A DNA stretch of 64,000 nt from Microbulbifer sp. ALW1 (GCF_009903625.1 NZ_CP047569.1:3521001-3585000), one strand, 5' to 3'. Positions 1-8,219 are shown, counted from the stretch's first letter. The notes: generated by a model from the letters alone, not told the origin. Numbers and translations: made by a program.

Positions 1-474
1 ATCGTCGACTTCTTCCGCGGCATCTTCCACTTCTTCTTCGGTTACATGCGCCTGGAGGTATTCCCCCAGCACGGTGTTATCAAACAGCAGCGAATCGGCA
101 CTCAGCTCAGGAATATGGATCTGGTTGCGCCACAGACGCTGCAAATCCACATGGATAGTGAGCTTGCGCGCTTCTGCCAGGGGCTGCTCCTTGTAGCGCA
201 CCCGCAACAACTCGAAATACCAGCGCCCGAGTTCGGGACTGCGCAGCCCTTCCGCGGTGATGTCCAGATCCGGCAAATAATGCCGGGCAATGGAAAGTCC
301 ACCGCGGGTCAAGGCCTCGCGGCCGCTCTCGGACCCCAGCAGAAAAATTGCCAGTAATAATGGCAACAGCAGGATTACGGCGTACAGGGCCAGGCGAGGC
401 GCACGGAGTCTGCGCCGGCGCTTGAGAGGCCCGGTATCCGGATGAGAAGGGTTGGCTGGTGACTCATGCTGCAT
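1..474 (-). CDS. tamB: Translocation and assembly module subunit TamB, N-terminal part (cut by window edge)
   Basis: The minus strand gives an open frame of 158 codons starting with MQHESPANP and running off the left edge. A basic stretch (KRRRRLR) is followed by a single hydrophobic segment (about residues 28-47, LALYAVILLLPLLLAIFLL), which fits the inner-membrane signal anchor of TamB. After it comes the start of an AsmA/TamB-like periplasmic region with the pattern GLRSPELGRWYFELLRVRY. TamB spans the periplasm and works with TamA to insert or feed outer-membrane proteins and lipids. The start codon lies one base after the tamA stop, so the two are an operon with tamA first. The C-terminal DUF490 domain is outside the window. 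Confidence 0.85.
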   Translation of the reverse strand, partial: MQHESPANPSHPDTGPLKRRRRLRAPRLALYAVILLLPLLLAIFLLGSESGREALTRGGLSIARHYLPDLDITAEGLRSPELGRWYFELLRVRYKEQPLAEARKLTIHVDLQRLWRNQIHIPELSADSLLFDNTVLGEYLQAHVTEEEVEDAAEEVDD

Positions 475-475
475 A

Positions 476-2344
476 TCAGAACGCCTGCCCCAGGCTCACA
501 TAAATCTGATAGGCGCTGTCATTGACGTCTTCACGCCTTTCCAGCGGGAAACCGATATCGAACCGCACCGGGGCAAACGAGGTGATATAACGCACCCCGA
601 AACCTGCCCCCCAATACAAGTCGTCAAAACTGGGCTGTGGGTCGGCATAGGCATTACCGCCATCGACAAACAACACACCGCCCCAGGATTCGGTAAAGCG
701 GAAACGCCCCTCAAGCGAAATTTCACTCAAGCCGCGCCCGCCGATGGGGTCCGACAGGGTGGGCGGCTCACCGGCGACGGTCGACGGAATCAGGCGTCGG
801 GGCCCGAGTGCCTGATAGGCATAACCACGCACAGAACCGCCACCGCCGGCGTAATATCGCTCGTCCGCAGGAATTTCCAGGTTGTCCGCGCCGCTGATTA
901 CACCCGCTTTAATACGCAGCGCCAGGGTCGGGTCGAAACGAACCTCATCGAAGGTATGGTAACCGGTCATTACCAGGGTATTTTTGGTGAACTGGGTGCC
1001 ACTGCTGCGCAGGTCAAAGTACGGCTTCACTTCCATCGCAACGGTCGCGCCGCGCCGGGCATCCAGCAGGTTGTCGGTGGTATCGATCTTGATGCCGAGG
1101 GGAAAGGACAACAGGTTATAGTTTTCACTCTCCTCACCCTCTTCCTGCACCTTACTGAACTTCAGCTCACTGCCGACACTGAATGTCCGGTGCTTGGTGT
1201 GGTGCCGGGAAATGGTGCCACCAATGGTCACCGAGTCCGCATCGTAGGCGTCGCGCTCTTCATTGGAGGCTTCCGCTGTGGCGGAAAATTCCTGATCATC
1301 GCGAAAGAATCTCGGCACACGCAGTTCGCCCTTCAGGGACTGCTTCGCCTCGTACACCCGAGTCTCGACTTCGATTTTTTCACCACGACCGAGAATATTG
1401 CGGTGCTCCCAGCCTGCGGCAATACCGCCGCCATCATCGGAGGTGTAACCAACCCCGAGGCGGATGGTGCGATGCTTGCGTTCGATGACCGTGAAAGTGA
1501 TATCGACAATACCCGACTCAGGGTCCGACACGTCGGCATTAGCGCCGGCAATCAGGTTGGTGCGCAACAGTCGCAGCTTGGCCGCATCCAGTTTGCTGCG
1601 GTTAAAGCAGTCCCCGGATTGTATTTTCAGTCGCTTGCGCAGAAAGTCTTCATCCACCGTCGACAGGCCCTGCACGTGGACCTGCCCGATGTGCACTTCC
1701 GGACTATTCGCTACCCGGTATTCCAGCTTGGCCGCCTGCTCGCTGTGAATGACCGTTGCCTGGTAATCCACATCGACATTCAGCAAGCAGGCGTTGTCCG
1801 CCAGGTAGCTTTCAATGCGCTTGACGCCCTCGGTGACCTTCTCGGCCTCCAACGGATCCCCGACCTTCAGCCCCACCCCGGGAAAGCCACCTTTCACCCG
1901 CGGTGGCATATTCACATCCAGCGCCTTGATGCGATAAACAGGGCCGGGTACCACCCTGTATTCAATCTCGCCATCGGTGACCGACTGGCGCACCCGGCCG
2001 TCGTAATAACCGCGAGAACGGAGCAGTTTCTCCAAGGTGCCGCGCTCATAGCGGGCAACATCGAGAGGATCGTCGTAGGACTTCAACACACTGCTGGATT
2101 TACGCTGTTCACCGAGCTTGTCCCGCAGCCAATTCTGCAGCTCCTTGCTTTCGGAGACTCGTACTTTGAACTTGGGCAGTTTGTCAAAAAACGGCAGCGC
2201 GAAGCCGGATTGCGGCCACAGCAGCACAGGCACTGCCAGCAATGCGACGATAAGTAAGGAGAAAAATTTTGCTCTGGGAGCGAAACGAGAATCGTGCAAG
2301 ACCAAAATCCGTTTGCCAATCTTCACTACTGCGATGCTGAACAT
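476..2344 (-). CDS. tamA: Outer-membrane BamA-family assembly factor TamA
   Basis: The 622-residue product has an N-terminal hydrophobic signal segment (about residues 26-50) ending near SGFALPFFD. POTRA-type repeats follow (about 55-300, with ESYLADNACLLNVDVDY and LRKRLKIQSGDCFNRSKLD). The C-terminal beta-barrel has a BamA/Omp85 signature: ERYYAGGGGSVRGYAYQ (the VRGY loop motif), the barrel repeats GVLFVDGGNAY and GAGFGVRYIT, then FDIGFPL and a terminal aromatic (SLGQAF). It is the usual TamA length (about 580-620). It would sit in the outer membrane and form the TAM complex with TamB, encoded one base downstream. The N-terminus may begin somewhat downstream of this first ATG, since about 25 residues precede the signal core. 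Confidence 0.92.
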   Translation of the reverse strand: MFSIAVVKIGKRILVLHDSRFAPRAKFFSLLIVALLAVPVLLWPQSGFALPFFDKLPKFKVRVSESKELQNWLRDKLGEQRKSSSVLKSYDDPLDVARYERGTLEKLLRSRGYYDGRVRQSVTDGEIEYRVVPGPVYRIKALDVNMPPRVKGGFPGVGLKVGDPLEAEKVTEGVKRIESYLADNACLLNVDVDYQATVIHSEQAAKLEYRVANSPEVHIGQVHVQGLSTVDEDFLRKRLKIQSGDCFNRSKLDAAKLRLLRTNLIAGANADVSDPESGIVDITFTVIERKHRTIRLGVGYTSDDGGGIAAGWEHRNILGRGEKIEVETRVYEAKQSLKGELRVPRFFRDDQEFSATAEASNEERDAYDADSVTIGGTISRHHTKHRTFSVGSELKFSKVQEEGEESENYNLLSFPLGIKIDTTDNLLDARRGATVAMEVKPYFDLRSSGTQFTKNTLVMTGYHTFDEVRFDPTLALRIKAGVISGADNLEIPADERYYAGGGGSVRGYAYQALGPRRLIPSTVAGEPPTLSDPIGGRGLSEISLEGRFRFTESWGGVLFVDGGNAYADPQPSFDDLYWGAGFGVRYITSFAPVRFDIGFPLERREDVNDSAYQIYVSLGQAF

Positions 2345-2469
2345 CGGTGAAAGTTGCCGGGGGAGTGTGAACTTTACCCGTCTTTACACCCAACACTTAA
2401 AAACGGTGCTCTGCCCTGCCCACACCGGTGATTTACTGACGAATCACAAGGGCTGCCACCCATCAATCA

Positions 2470-2856
2470 CTAGCGTGGCGGCACCGCCGGGTTACCAGCC
2501 CGCTCCATCAGCGGATTGCAATTCTTGATAATCACCCGACCTTCAAGCAGGTTGCCCTTGGAATACTCACTGAAGATGCACTCATTCGTCCGCGGATCGT
2601 AGTTTTCAACCCAGAGATTGTCGTCCTTCCAGGTAGATCCCAGGTGCCTATGCCCCTCTGGCACCGAGATTCGCATCACACCGCCAAAGCGTTTTACGAA
2701 CACCTGTTCAAAGTGGAAGTAATAGGCGAGCCAACCGGCGAGAAAGATGATGGCAGCGACAATCGCGCCTTTGCCCAGACTGCCCAGCCGGCTGCCGGCG
2801 AACAGGCATAACACCACCAGCGCAATGACTGCGGCCCAATACAGATATGTAATCAT
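2470..2856 (-). CDS. Small membrane protein of unknown function
   Basis: The 128-residue product has two hydrophobic helices at its N-terminus (about residues 4-20 and 29-47), then a polar C-terminal domain of about 80 residues with FVKRFGGVMRISVPEGHRHLG and two cysteines (ECIF and KNCNP). The C-terminal domain resembles a small extracytoplasmic or cytoplasmic beta-rich module, but I do not recognise the family. It starts with ATG and reads away from the DUF3149-like gene, so the FNR/Anr-type site at 2994-3007 lies between the two divergent genes and might affect both. It ends 125 bp before tamA and on the same strand, but the gap makes an operon uncertain. Confidence 0.6.
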   Translation of the reverse strand: MITYLYWAAVIALVVLCLFAGSRLGSLGKGAIVAAIIFLAGWLAYYFHFEQVFVKRFGGVMRISVPEGHRHLGSTWKDDNLWVENYDPRTNECIFSEYSKGNLLEGRVIIKNCNPLMERAGNPAVPPR

Positions 2857-2993
2857 GCTGATCTTCCGTGACGTTATTGGTTAGAAATTATTGGTTTGCG
2901 GCCGTCGGTTTAAAACAGGAACTGAGAAATCTTATTACCCACAGGGTAGCGCAGATTGGCTGGCGCGGCATAGCGCATCATTCGTCGCCACCC

Positions 2994-3034
2994 TTGATCT
3001 GGATCAAGGGTCCCAGGGCGCGCCACTTTACACT
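2994..3034 (+). promoter_or_regulatory. FNR/Anr-type box with class II promoter geometry
   Basis: TTGAT-CTGG-ATCAA at 2994-3007 matches the FNR/Anr/CRP-family anaerobic consensus TTGAT-N4-ATCAA in all ten specified positions, and the dyad extends to CCTTGATC/GATCAAGG. A TACACT hexamer at 3029-3034 can act as the -10. A start near 3041-3042 would put the box centre at about -41.5, the classical position for FNR activation without a good -35. The next gene downstream is the small DUF3149-like gene at 3117. That the site works is inference; the sequence match is direct. Confidence 0.7.
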
Positions 3035-3116
3035 GAGCTCAGTGAAAGACAACCGTAAATGACAAACCCTCGGGACCCACTCAGGTGCCCGCTGCAGACA
3101 AAGCCCGGAGGCAACC

Positions 3117-3260
3117 ATGGATGCAATGATCGACCTTTTCACCAGTTTTTCCGGCCTGCTCAGCCTGGGCATCATTGGCTTTGTATGCCTGATGGGCGGT
3201 TACTTTACCCGAATGGCATTGCGCAAAATGGATGAAGAGCAGGCTCGGCTGAGCCAGTAG
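3117..3260 (+). CDS. DUF3149-like membrane mini-protein, 47 aa
   Basis: ATG at 3117 follows a clear Shine-Dalgarno (CCGGAGG, six bases before) and opens a 47-codon frame: a short amphipathic start (MDAMIDLFTSF), one transmembrane helix rich in G, I, L and C (about residues 12-32), and a charged tail (LRKMDEEQARL). This length, order and the RKMxEE tail are those of the DUF3149 family of single-pass proteins common in gammaproteobacteria; their role is not known to me. The FNR/Anr box 110 bp upstream suggests induction at low oxygen. It is easily missed because of its size. Confidence 0.75.
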   Translation: MDAMIDLFTSFSGLLSLGIIGFVCLMGGYFTRMALRKMDEEQARLSQ

Positions 3261-3345
3261 ATACGTGGAGGCCAACTGAACGCCGCACAATAGACTGCGG
3301 AGAACAGATGGCTAGCAAAAGCGACTAGCCAGGGGAAGCGGATAA

Positions 3346-3374
3346 AAGGCCGGGCGATCACTCGCTCCGGCCTT
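3346..3374 (-). terminator. Rho-independent terminator of the acetoacetyl-CoA synthetase gene
   Basis: Stem AAGGCCGG/CCGGCCTT extended by GCGA/TCGC with a one-base bulge and a small loop. Read on the minus strand the stem is followed by TTTTATCC, so it suits the gene ending at 3483. The plus side has no T run, but the stem could also stop transcripts of the small gene at 3117. Confidence 0.6.
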
Positions 3375-3436
3375 CAGCGTGCTGCCCCCAGGGTCGATGA
3401 ATGGTTACCTGTGGAGCTTCAATACAGCGCTTACTA

Positions 3437-3474
3437 TGCAGCGCCGACAATGCAGCGCCGACAATGCAGCGCCG
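3437..3474. repeat. Short 14-bp tandem repeat, about 2.7 copies
   Basis: The unit TGCAGCGCCGACAA occurs at 3437-3450 and 3451-3464 and continues for ten bases to 3474. It lies just beyond the 3' end of the acetoacetyl-CoA synthetase gene, between its stop and its terminator. It looks like a simple slippage-type repeat; no function is apparent. Confidence 0.8.
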
Positions 3475-3482
3475 TCACAAAG

Positions 3483-5456
3483 TCACTCGCCGGACAGCTC
3501 CGGCAGGTTTTCGAACAACCTCAGCGCCTCCGGATTGGCCAGGGCCTCCTGATTCTTCACCGGCTTGCCGTGCACCACATTGCGCACCGCCAACTCGACA
3601 ATCTTACCGCTGATGGTACGCGGGATATCCCGTACCTGGATCACTTTGGCGGGAACATGACGCGGCGTGGTATTGGCGCGAATTGTGGTGCGAATCTTCT
3701 GGGTCAGTTCGTCGTCAAGTGTCACGCCCTCACGCAGCACCACAAACAACACCACCCGGACGTCATCCCGCCAATCCTGCCCGATACAGATGCTGTCCAG
3801 CACTTCCTCGACCTTCTCCACCTGGCGATAGATTTCCGCAGTGCCGATACGCACACCGCCCGGGTTCAGTACGGCATCGGAACGACCATAGATGATCACC
3901 CCGCCGTGCTCTGTGATTTCTGCGTAATCGCCGTGGGCCCAGACACCGGGCCAACTGTCGAAATAAGCCCCCTGGTATTTGCTGCCGTCAGGATCATTCC
4001 AGAAGCCGATCGGCATGCACGGGAAGGAGCTGGCGCAGACCAGCTCGCCTTTTTCCTCTTGCACCGGCTTGCCGTCGTCATTCCACACTTCCACCGCCAT
4101 TCCCAAGCCGCGGCACTGCAACTCACCGGGATATACCGGTAGTGCAGGGTTACCCAAGGCAAAGCAGGAAATGATATCCGTGCCTCCAGAAATGGACGAC
4201 AGACAGACATCGGCCTTCACATCCCGGTACACATAGCGGAAACCTTCATGGGCCAGGGGGGAGCCGGTGGACAGCACCGCGCGCAGACGGTCGAGCTTGT
4301 GGCTTTCCCGCGGTTTGCAGCCCGCTTTTTCCAGCGCGGCAATGTATTTAGCACTGGTGCCAAAAACACTGATTTCCTCTTCGTCCGCCATATCCCACAG
4401 GCACTGGGCCGCCGGATAAAACGGTGAGCCATCGTAAAGCACCAGGGTGGCACCACAGGCGAGACCACTCACCAGCCAGTTCCACATCATCCAGCCACAG
4501 GTGGTGAAGTAAAACAGGGTATCGTCGCGGGAAATATCCGTATGCAGGCGATGCTCTTTCAGGTGTTGCAACAGGGTGCCGCCAACACCATGCACGATGC
4601 ACTTGGGCACGCCAGTGGTGCCGGAGGAGTACATGATATAGAGGGGGTGATTGAATTCCGCTTGCTCAAAGGTGAGCGCCCGCTCCGGTGCCGCGCCCAC
4701 AAACGCGTCCAGCGTGACTGCGCGATCCAGCCCGACAATATCGTCCGCGGTCTGCTCGGCACTCCGCGCAACGGGCACCACTACCAGTTGGGAAATAGAG
4801 CTTATCTGCTCAACGATCTGCTGTAGTCTCGGCAGCGAATCGATGGTCTTGCCGTTGTAAAAGTAGCCCTCGCAGGCAAACAGCACTTTCGGCTCCACCT
4901 GCCCAAAGCGGTCCAGCACACCATTGATACCAAAGTCCGGAGAGCAGGAAGTCCACACGGCGCCAAGGCTGGCGGTTGCCAGCATGGCCACCACGGTATC
5001 CATGACATTGGGCATAAAGCCCGCAACCCGGTCGCCTTTACCCACACCGGCACCAGCCAGCGCCGACGCCAGCTGCTCGGTTTTTGCGAACAGCTCAGCA
5101 TAACTGAGCTGTCGACGGCGACCATTTTCCAGCCGCTCCACCAAGGCGATCTTGTCGTCGCGATAGCGCAGCAGGTTTTCCGCAAAGTTCAGGCGTGCAT
5201 CGGGAAACCATTCGGCGCCCGGCATCACATCCTTACCCAGCACGCGTTCGCCACGCTCACTGGCAATCACTTTTCCGAAATCCCACAGCTGCCCCCAGAA
5301 GGCCTCCCGGTTTTCAACAGACCACTGATACAGCGCCGGATAGTCCGCCAGCGTCTGCTGGTGATTCTCATTGACCAGACGGCGGAACTGGTCCACCTGA
5401 GTAGCGGCGATCGCTTCGGGGCTGGGTTGCCACAGGGGCTGCGCGGGATTGCTCAT
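3483..5456 (-). CDS. Acetoacetyl-CoA synthetase (acetoacetate-CoA ligase)
   Basis: The 657-residue product belongs to the ANL adenylating superfamily and has the length of acetoacetyl-CoA synthetases (about 650). The N-terminal ACS domain has WSVENREAFWGQLWDF, typical of this clade. The P-loop-like AMP-binding motif YSSGTTGVPK lies near residue 274 and is followed by VHGVGGTLLQHLKEH, diagnostic of acetoacetyl-CoA synthetases. Later motifs are SISGGTDI, HGDYAEI, the hinge GRSDAVLNPGGVRIG, and RTISGKIVELAVR, whose lysine is the catalytic and acylatable one. It would activate acetoacetate to acetoacetyl-CoA in the cytoplasm, for ketone-body, leucine or polyhydroxybutyrate turnover. A LysR gene is divergent from it and is the likely regulator. 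Confidence 0.92.
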   Translation of the reverse strand: MSNPAQPLWQPSPEAIAATQVDQFRRLVNENHQQTLADYPALYQWSVENREAFWGQLWDFGKVIASERGERVLGKDVMPGAEWFPDARLNFAENLLRYRDDKIALVERLENGRRRQLSYAELFAKTEQLASALAGAGVGKGDRVAGFMPNVMDTVVAMLATASLGAVWTSCSPDFGINGVLDRFGQVEPKVLFACEGYFYNGKTIDSLPRLQQIVEQISSISQLVVVPVARSAEQTADDIVGLDRAVTLDAFVGAAPERALTFEQAEFNHPLYIMYSSGTTGVPKCIVHGVGGTLLQHLKEHRLHTDISRDDTLFYFTTCGWMMWNWLVSGLACGATLVLYDGSPFYPAAQCLWDMADEEEISVFGTSAKYIAALEKAGCKPRESHKLDRLRAVLSTGSPLAHEGFRYVYRDVKADVCLSSISGGTDIISCFALGNPALPVYPGELQCRGLGMAVEVWNDDGKPVQEEKGELVCASSFPCMPIGFWNDPDGSKYQGAYFDSWPGVWAHGDYAEITEHGGVIIYGRSDAVLNPGGVRIGTAEIYRQVEKVEEVLDSICIGQDWRDDVRVVLFVVLREGVTLDDELTQKIRTTIRANTTPRHVPAKVIQVRDIPRTISGKIVELAVRNVVHGKPVKNQEALANPEALRLFENLPELSGE

Positions 5457-5546
5457 GGATACTGACTCTCTCTGCTTAAGGCACCGTCTGTAACTCTTTA
5501 CCAGAACTCTCTACGAGCGGTGCTTTGCCATTTATTTTGGATACTA

Positions 5547-5558
5547 GCCATTATTGGC
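5547..5558. promoter_or_regulatory. Small dyad in the divergent aacS/LysR intergenic region
   Basis: GCCA-TTAT-TGGC is a perfect 4+4 dyad in the 211-bp AT-rich region between the synthetase and the LysR gene. LysR regulators often bind T-N11-A dyads near their own promoter, so it is a candidate operator half. The dyad is short and could be chance. Confidence 0.25.
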
Positions 5559-5667
5559 CTTAACGCACTGCGAACAATCATGCCTTGGTCTAACACTTAA
5601 GACTATTTTAAACTTATTAACCAATATTAAATTTTACTTAACATTCATCAAGAGCCAGTCCCCGCAC

Positions 5668-6576
5668 ATGAGCACCACCGTCAAGCAGTTGCGCGCCTTT
5701 GTCGCGGTCGCCAGAACCCAGAGTCTGGCGGAGGCCAGTGCCCAGCTGCACGTCTCCCAGCCCGCCATCTCCATTGCTGTCCGCAGCCTGGAAGAGTCTC
5801 TCGGGGGCGCCCTGTTCAGTCGCGACGGCCGCCAGCTGGTTCTGACGCCGGAAGGCGCGCAGTTTGTGGACCGAGCACAACAGCTACTCCACAACTGGGA
5901 CAACACCCTGGATGCTGTGCAGCAGCGCTTCCAGCTGCAACAGGGACAGCTTTCTCTGGCCGCCATCCCCGCCTTCGCCATGAATCCGCTGCCCGATTTA
6001 CTGCGTTATTTTCACCGTCAGCACCCCGCCATCAATATCGTGTTGGAAGATATCGTGATGGAACGGGTAGTAAATGCAGTACAGGAGGGACGCGCGGAGT
6101 TGGGGTTCAGCTTTCGGCCAGATGATCTCGGCAACCTGGTATTTCACCCTATCGCCAAAGACCGCTTTGTTGCAGTGCTTCCGGCCGGGCACAAACAGGG
6201 TAAGCGCAAGGAGGTGCGCTGGCAGGAACTGGGGACGGAACCGTTTATCGCCATGAACCGCGGTTCCGCAGTACGGCGCTGGACCGATGCCGCGTTTGCT
6301 CAGGCCCAGGACCCGGGGGCCAAACCGCGGCTATTGTGTGAAGCCAATCAGCTCAGCACCATCGGGAGATTGGTGCAGTCCGGTCTCGGTGTCAGTGCAG
6401 TCCCCAGTTTATGCAGGGCACAGATGGAATCTTACGGGCTGATCTGCCGCCCGTTATCAGCACCCATCGTGGAGCACGAAGTGGGCGTTTTGACCAAAAG
6501 TATCGGCGCCCTCTCGGCCCCGGCTCAGGCTTTCCTGGCGCTGTCCACGGGTAAATCCATCGATAGCGCCGACTAG
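5668..6576 (+). CDS. LysR-family transcriptional regulator
   Basis: The 302-residue product starts MSTTVKQLRAFVAVA with a winged helix-turn-helix (AEASAQLHVSQPAISIAVRSLEE, about residues 18-40), followed by the linker helix and a periplasmic-binding-like effector domain (about 90-300). I chose the ATG at 5668 since LysR proteins begin directly with the xxQLRxFVAVA helix; the frame stays open for 38 codons upstream without family similarity. It is divergent from acetoacetyl-CoA synthetase, so control of that gene in response to a short acid or CoA ester is the simplest guess. The effector cannot be read from the sequence. Confidence 0.88.
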   Translation: MSTTVKQLRAFVAVARTQSLAEASAQLHVSQPAISIAVRSLEESLGGALFSRDGRQLVLTPEGAQFVDRAQQLLHNWDNTLDAVQQRFQLQQGQLSLAAIPAFAMNPLPDLLRYFHRQHPAINIVLEDIVMERVVNAVQEGRAELGFSFRPDDLGNLVFHPIAKDRFVAVLPAGHKQGKRKEVRWQELGTEPFIAMNRGSAVRRWTDAAFAQAQDPGAKPRLLCEANQLSTIGRLVQSGLGVSAVPSLCRAQMESYGLICRPLSAPIVEHEVGVLTKSIGALSAPAQAFLALSTGKSIDSAD

Positions 6577-6612
6577 AACAACCACCACAACGGCAACCGC
6601 CGCCACCGGCGC

Positions 6613-7554
6613 TTAACTCGCTATACGCGCGCGAATTAACCCCCGCAGATTACCCAATAAATCCCAGGCAGTAATGGCAATCACGATACCCACCGAAACC
6701 TGCCAGGTACCCTGCTCCGGCTGCCAGAAATCGCCACTGCGCCACTCGATGGAGAACGGCGGATAGACCCGCAACAGCATCGCCAGCAGCAATAACCAGT
6801 AACTATTCAGCGCCGCGTCAATCAGCAGACGGTTGCACGTCCAATAAGGCGCGAACAATTTGACTAGCGATGTAACCACACTCAGGCCAAGGGCAATATT
6901 CAGCCAGGGCAACATGGCACCCAGTGCTGGCGACAAAACCAGTGACGACCCACCGTCTGCGCCGGGCAATCGCCACAGGTCGTTCAACCACGCCATCGCC
7001 AACAAGGTGACAACAAACTCCACCGCAGAATCAAAGCGCGGAACCCGGTTACCGGTGTTTACAATTCTCGGCAGCGAGCGCGGGTTCCAGCGGGCAAAGA
7101 CTTTGCGATAACCAAGTCCTTCGCCAGCAAGGTAAAACACCAGAGTCACCCAGGCGAAAGCGTGAATCCCCCCTTCGTAAACACCGGCCAGCCAACCAAT
7201 GACCGCCGTGAGTAAACTGGGGCTTTCCTGGCCATGCAGGGAAGCCACCACTCCCACCGCGCTCATCACGGCAAGTATCAGCAAAGTCCATTTCAACACC
7301 AGCAGGTACAGGGGAAACAACGGCTCACTGACCAGGGTGCGCCGAGGTTGATAAGCCGCCGCCACCGCCATCGGATGCCCGCGCTCCTGCAGCAGTGCCA
7401 GGACTTCCTGCTCGGTAGGCGCACGCCCCAGGCGATCCGCCAGCTCATCGCACTGGTCCTGCAGCCCCGAATACAATTCGCTGCCCACATCCTCCCGCAG
7501 TCGAGCCGGCAAATAGGTTTTGACGTTTTCCACGTAGCGCTGCAACCAATCCAT
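6613..7554 (-). CDS. HAAS-domain membrane protein, partner of PadR
   Basis: The 313-residue product begins with a helical cytoplasmic domain (about residues 1-75: WLQRYVENVKTYLPARLREDVGSEL, then QEVLALLQERGHPMAVAAAY) of the HAAS type, found in proteins co-encoded with PadR repressors. It then has about six or seven hydrophobic helices (near 83-105, 115-150, 185-200, 210-235, 245-265 and 285-300). The start overlaps the PadR stop by one base (TGATG), so translation is coupled. Such pairs act as one-component envelope-stress or signalling units, but the actual ligand or output is unknown. Confidence 0.75.
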   Translation of the reverse strand: MDWLQRYVENVKTYLPARLREDVGSELYSGLQDQCDELADRLGRAPTEQEVLALLQERGHPMAVAAAYQPRRTLVSEPLFPLYLLVLKWTLLILAVMSAVGVVASLHGQESPSLLTAVIGWLAGVYEGGIHAFAWVTLVFYLAGEGLGYRKVFARWNPRSLPRIVNTGNRVPRFDSAVEFVVTLLAMAWLNDLWRLPGADGGSSLVLSPALGAMLPWLNIALGLSVVTSLVKLFAPYWTCNRLLIDAALNSYWLLLLAMLLRVYPPFSIEWRSGDFWQPEQGTWQVSVGIVIAITAWDLLGNLRGLIRARIAS

Positions 7555-7892
7555 CAGTCTTTCTCCGTGAGTTGTCCGATTACATCATTCAGGCTTTGCC
7601 ATTCACTTTGCATTTCCGCGAGGGCGATTTCCCCCCCGGCATCGATCTGATAAAAGCGTCGCTTGCGCCCATCTTCCTGCTGCCACTCACTGCGCAATAG
7701 CCCCTGATCTTCCAGCCGCCGCAGCAGTGGATAGAGAGTGCCTTCATCAATTTCCAGTCCCTTTGCAAGCAAACCCTTGCGCAGGGAGTAGCCATAGTGC
7801 GGCTCCCGCAATGCCAGCAGCACCGCGAGGGTCAGGGCCCCTCGCCGCACTTCCATTACCAGCCTGTCGAGTTTTTCCGGTGCTTTTGTCAT
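7554..7892 (-). CDS. PadR-family transcriptional repressor
   Basis: The 112-residue product is a compact winged-helix protein: RRGALTLAVLLALREPHYGYSLRKGL, then IDEGTLYPLLRRLEDQGLLRSEW, then RKRFYQIDAGGEIALAEM. GTLYPLLRRLExxGLL is the PadR recognition-helix and wing signature. It is a short PadR of subfamily 2, whose C-terminal helix forms the dimer. It is followed with a one-base overlap by a HAAS membrane protein. Two matched dyads 23 to 63 bp upstream of its ATG are likely its own operators, so it should repress its own operon. Confidence 0.9.
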   Translation of the reverse strand: MTKAPEKLDRLVMEVRRGALTLAVLLALREPHYGYSLRKGLLAKGLEIDEGTLYPLLRRLEDQGLLRSEWQQEDGRKRRFYQIDAGGEIALAEMQSEWQSLNDVIGQLTEKD

Positions 7893-7914
7893 CTACGCCC
7901 CAAGCTGATACGCA

Positions 7915-7955
7915 TACTGTGCCACACACAGTAGTTACTGTGCAGCACACAGTAA
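7915..7955. promoter_or_regulatory. Two tandem PadR-type operators
   Basis: Two perfect dyads share the core ACTGTG-N5-CACAGT. The first is at 7915-7933 (7-bp arms, TACTGTG/CACAGTA, spacer CCACA); the second is at 7935-7955 (8-bp arms, TTACTGTG/CACAGTAA, spacer CAGCA). Their centres (7924 and 7945) are 21 bp apart, two helical turns, so two dimers would bind the same face. They lie directly upstream of the PadR ATG. The arms resemble the ATGT/ACAT-type half sites of PadR proteins only loosely; assignment rests on position. Confidence 0.75.
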
Positions 7956-8050
7956 CTATTTGCAAGCCGCAACGAACGAAAGGCGTCAATCTGGCACAGA
8001 AAATAACGGGGGAACAATGGAAGAAATGCGGAATAGAGCCAGGATCAAGA

Positions 8051-8140
8051 GAGTCAGGAAGAAGAGAGTCAGAAGGTAAAGAGTCAGGAGGTAAAGAGTC
8101 AGGAGGTAAAGAGTCAGGAGGTAAAGAGTCAGGAGGTAAA
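8051..8140. repeat. 15-bp tandem repeat array, six units
   Basis: Unit GAGTCAGGAGGTAAA: units at 8081-8095, 8096-8110, 8111-8125 and 8126-8140 are identical, and two degenerate units precede at 8051-8065 and 8066-8080. It sits between the PadR operators and the dps terminator. The unit is a multiple of three and translates as ESGGK repeats in one frame, but that frame has no credible start. The 327-bp gap between PadR and dps otherwise holds only the operators and the terminator. Confidence 0.85.
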
Positions 8141-8173
8141 CAGGGAAGGACAGAAAACGAAAGCTAAGGGCAA

Positions 8174-8202
8174 AATAAAACCGGCCTAGGGCCGGTTTTA
8201 TT
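8174..8202 (-). terminator. Bidirectional-looking terminator behind dps
   Basis: A perfect 13-bp inverted repeat (AATAAAACCGGCC and its complement) with a TAG loop. On both strands the GC stem ends in a TTTTATT tract, the classical form. It lies 18 bp beyond the dps stop and would terminate that minus-strand gene; the reverse side is also capable. Confidence 0.85.
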
Positions 8203-8219
8203 CGCGGTCAGATACGTTA

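Noticed and set aside
452..2257. A 601-codon open frame on the plus strand
   Set aside because: It is antisense to tamA, whose product has POTRA and barrel motifs over the whole length. GC-rich third positions leave the opposite frame open by chance.
8051..8140. CRISPR-like array
   Set aside because: Units are contiguous 15-mers with no spacers and no cas genes are near.
7727..8167. Frame with ESGGK repeats through the 15-bp array
   Set aside because: The repeat is in phase with three by chance; the frame begins inside the padR gene antisense strand and has no ribosome site. I treat the array as DNA repeat.
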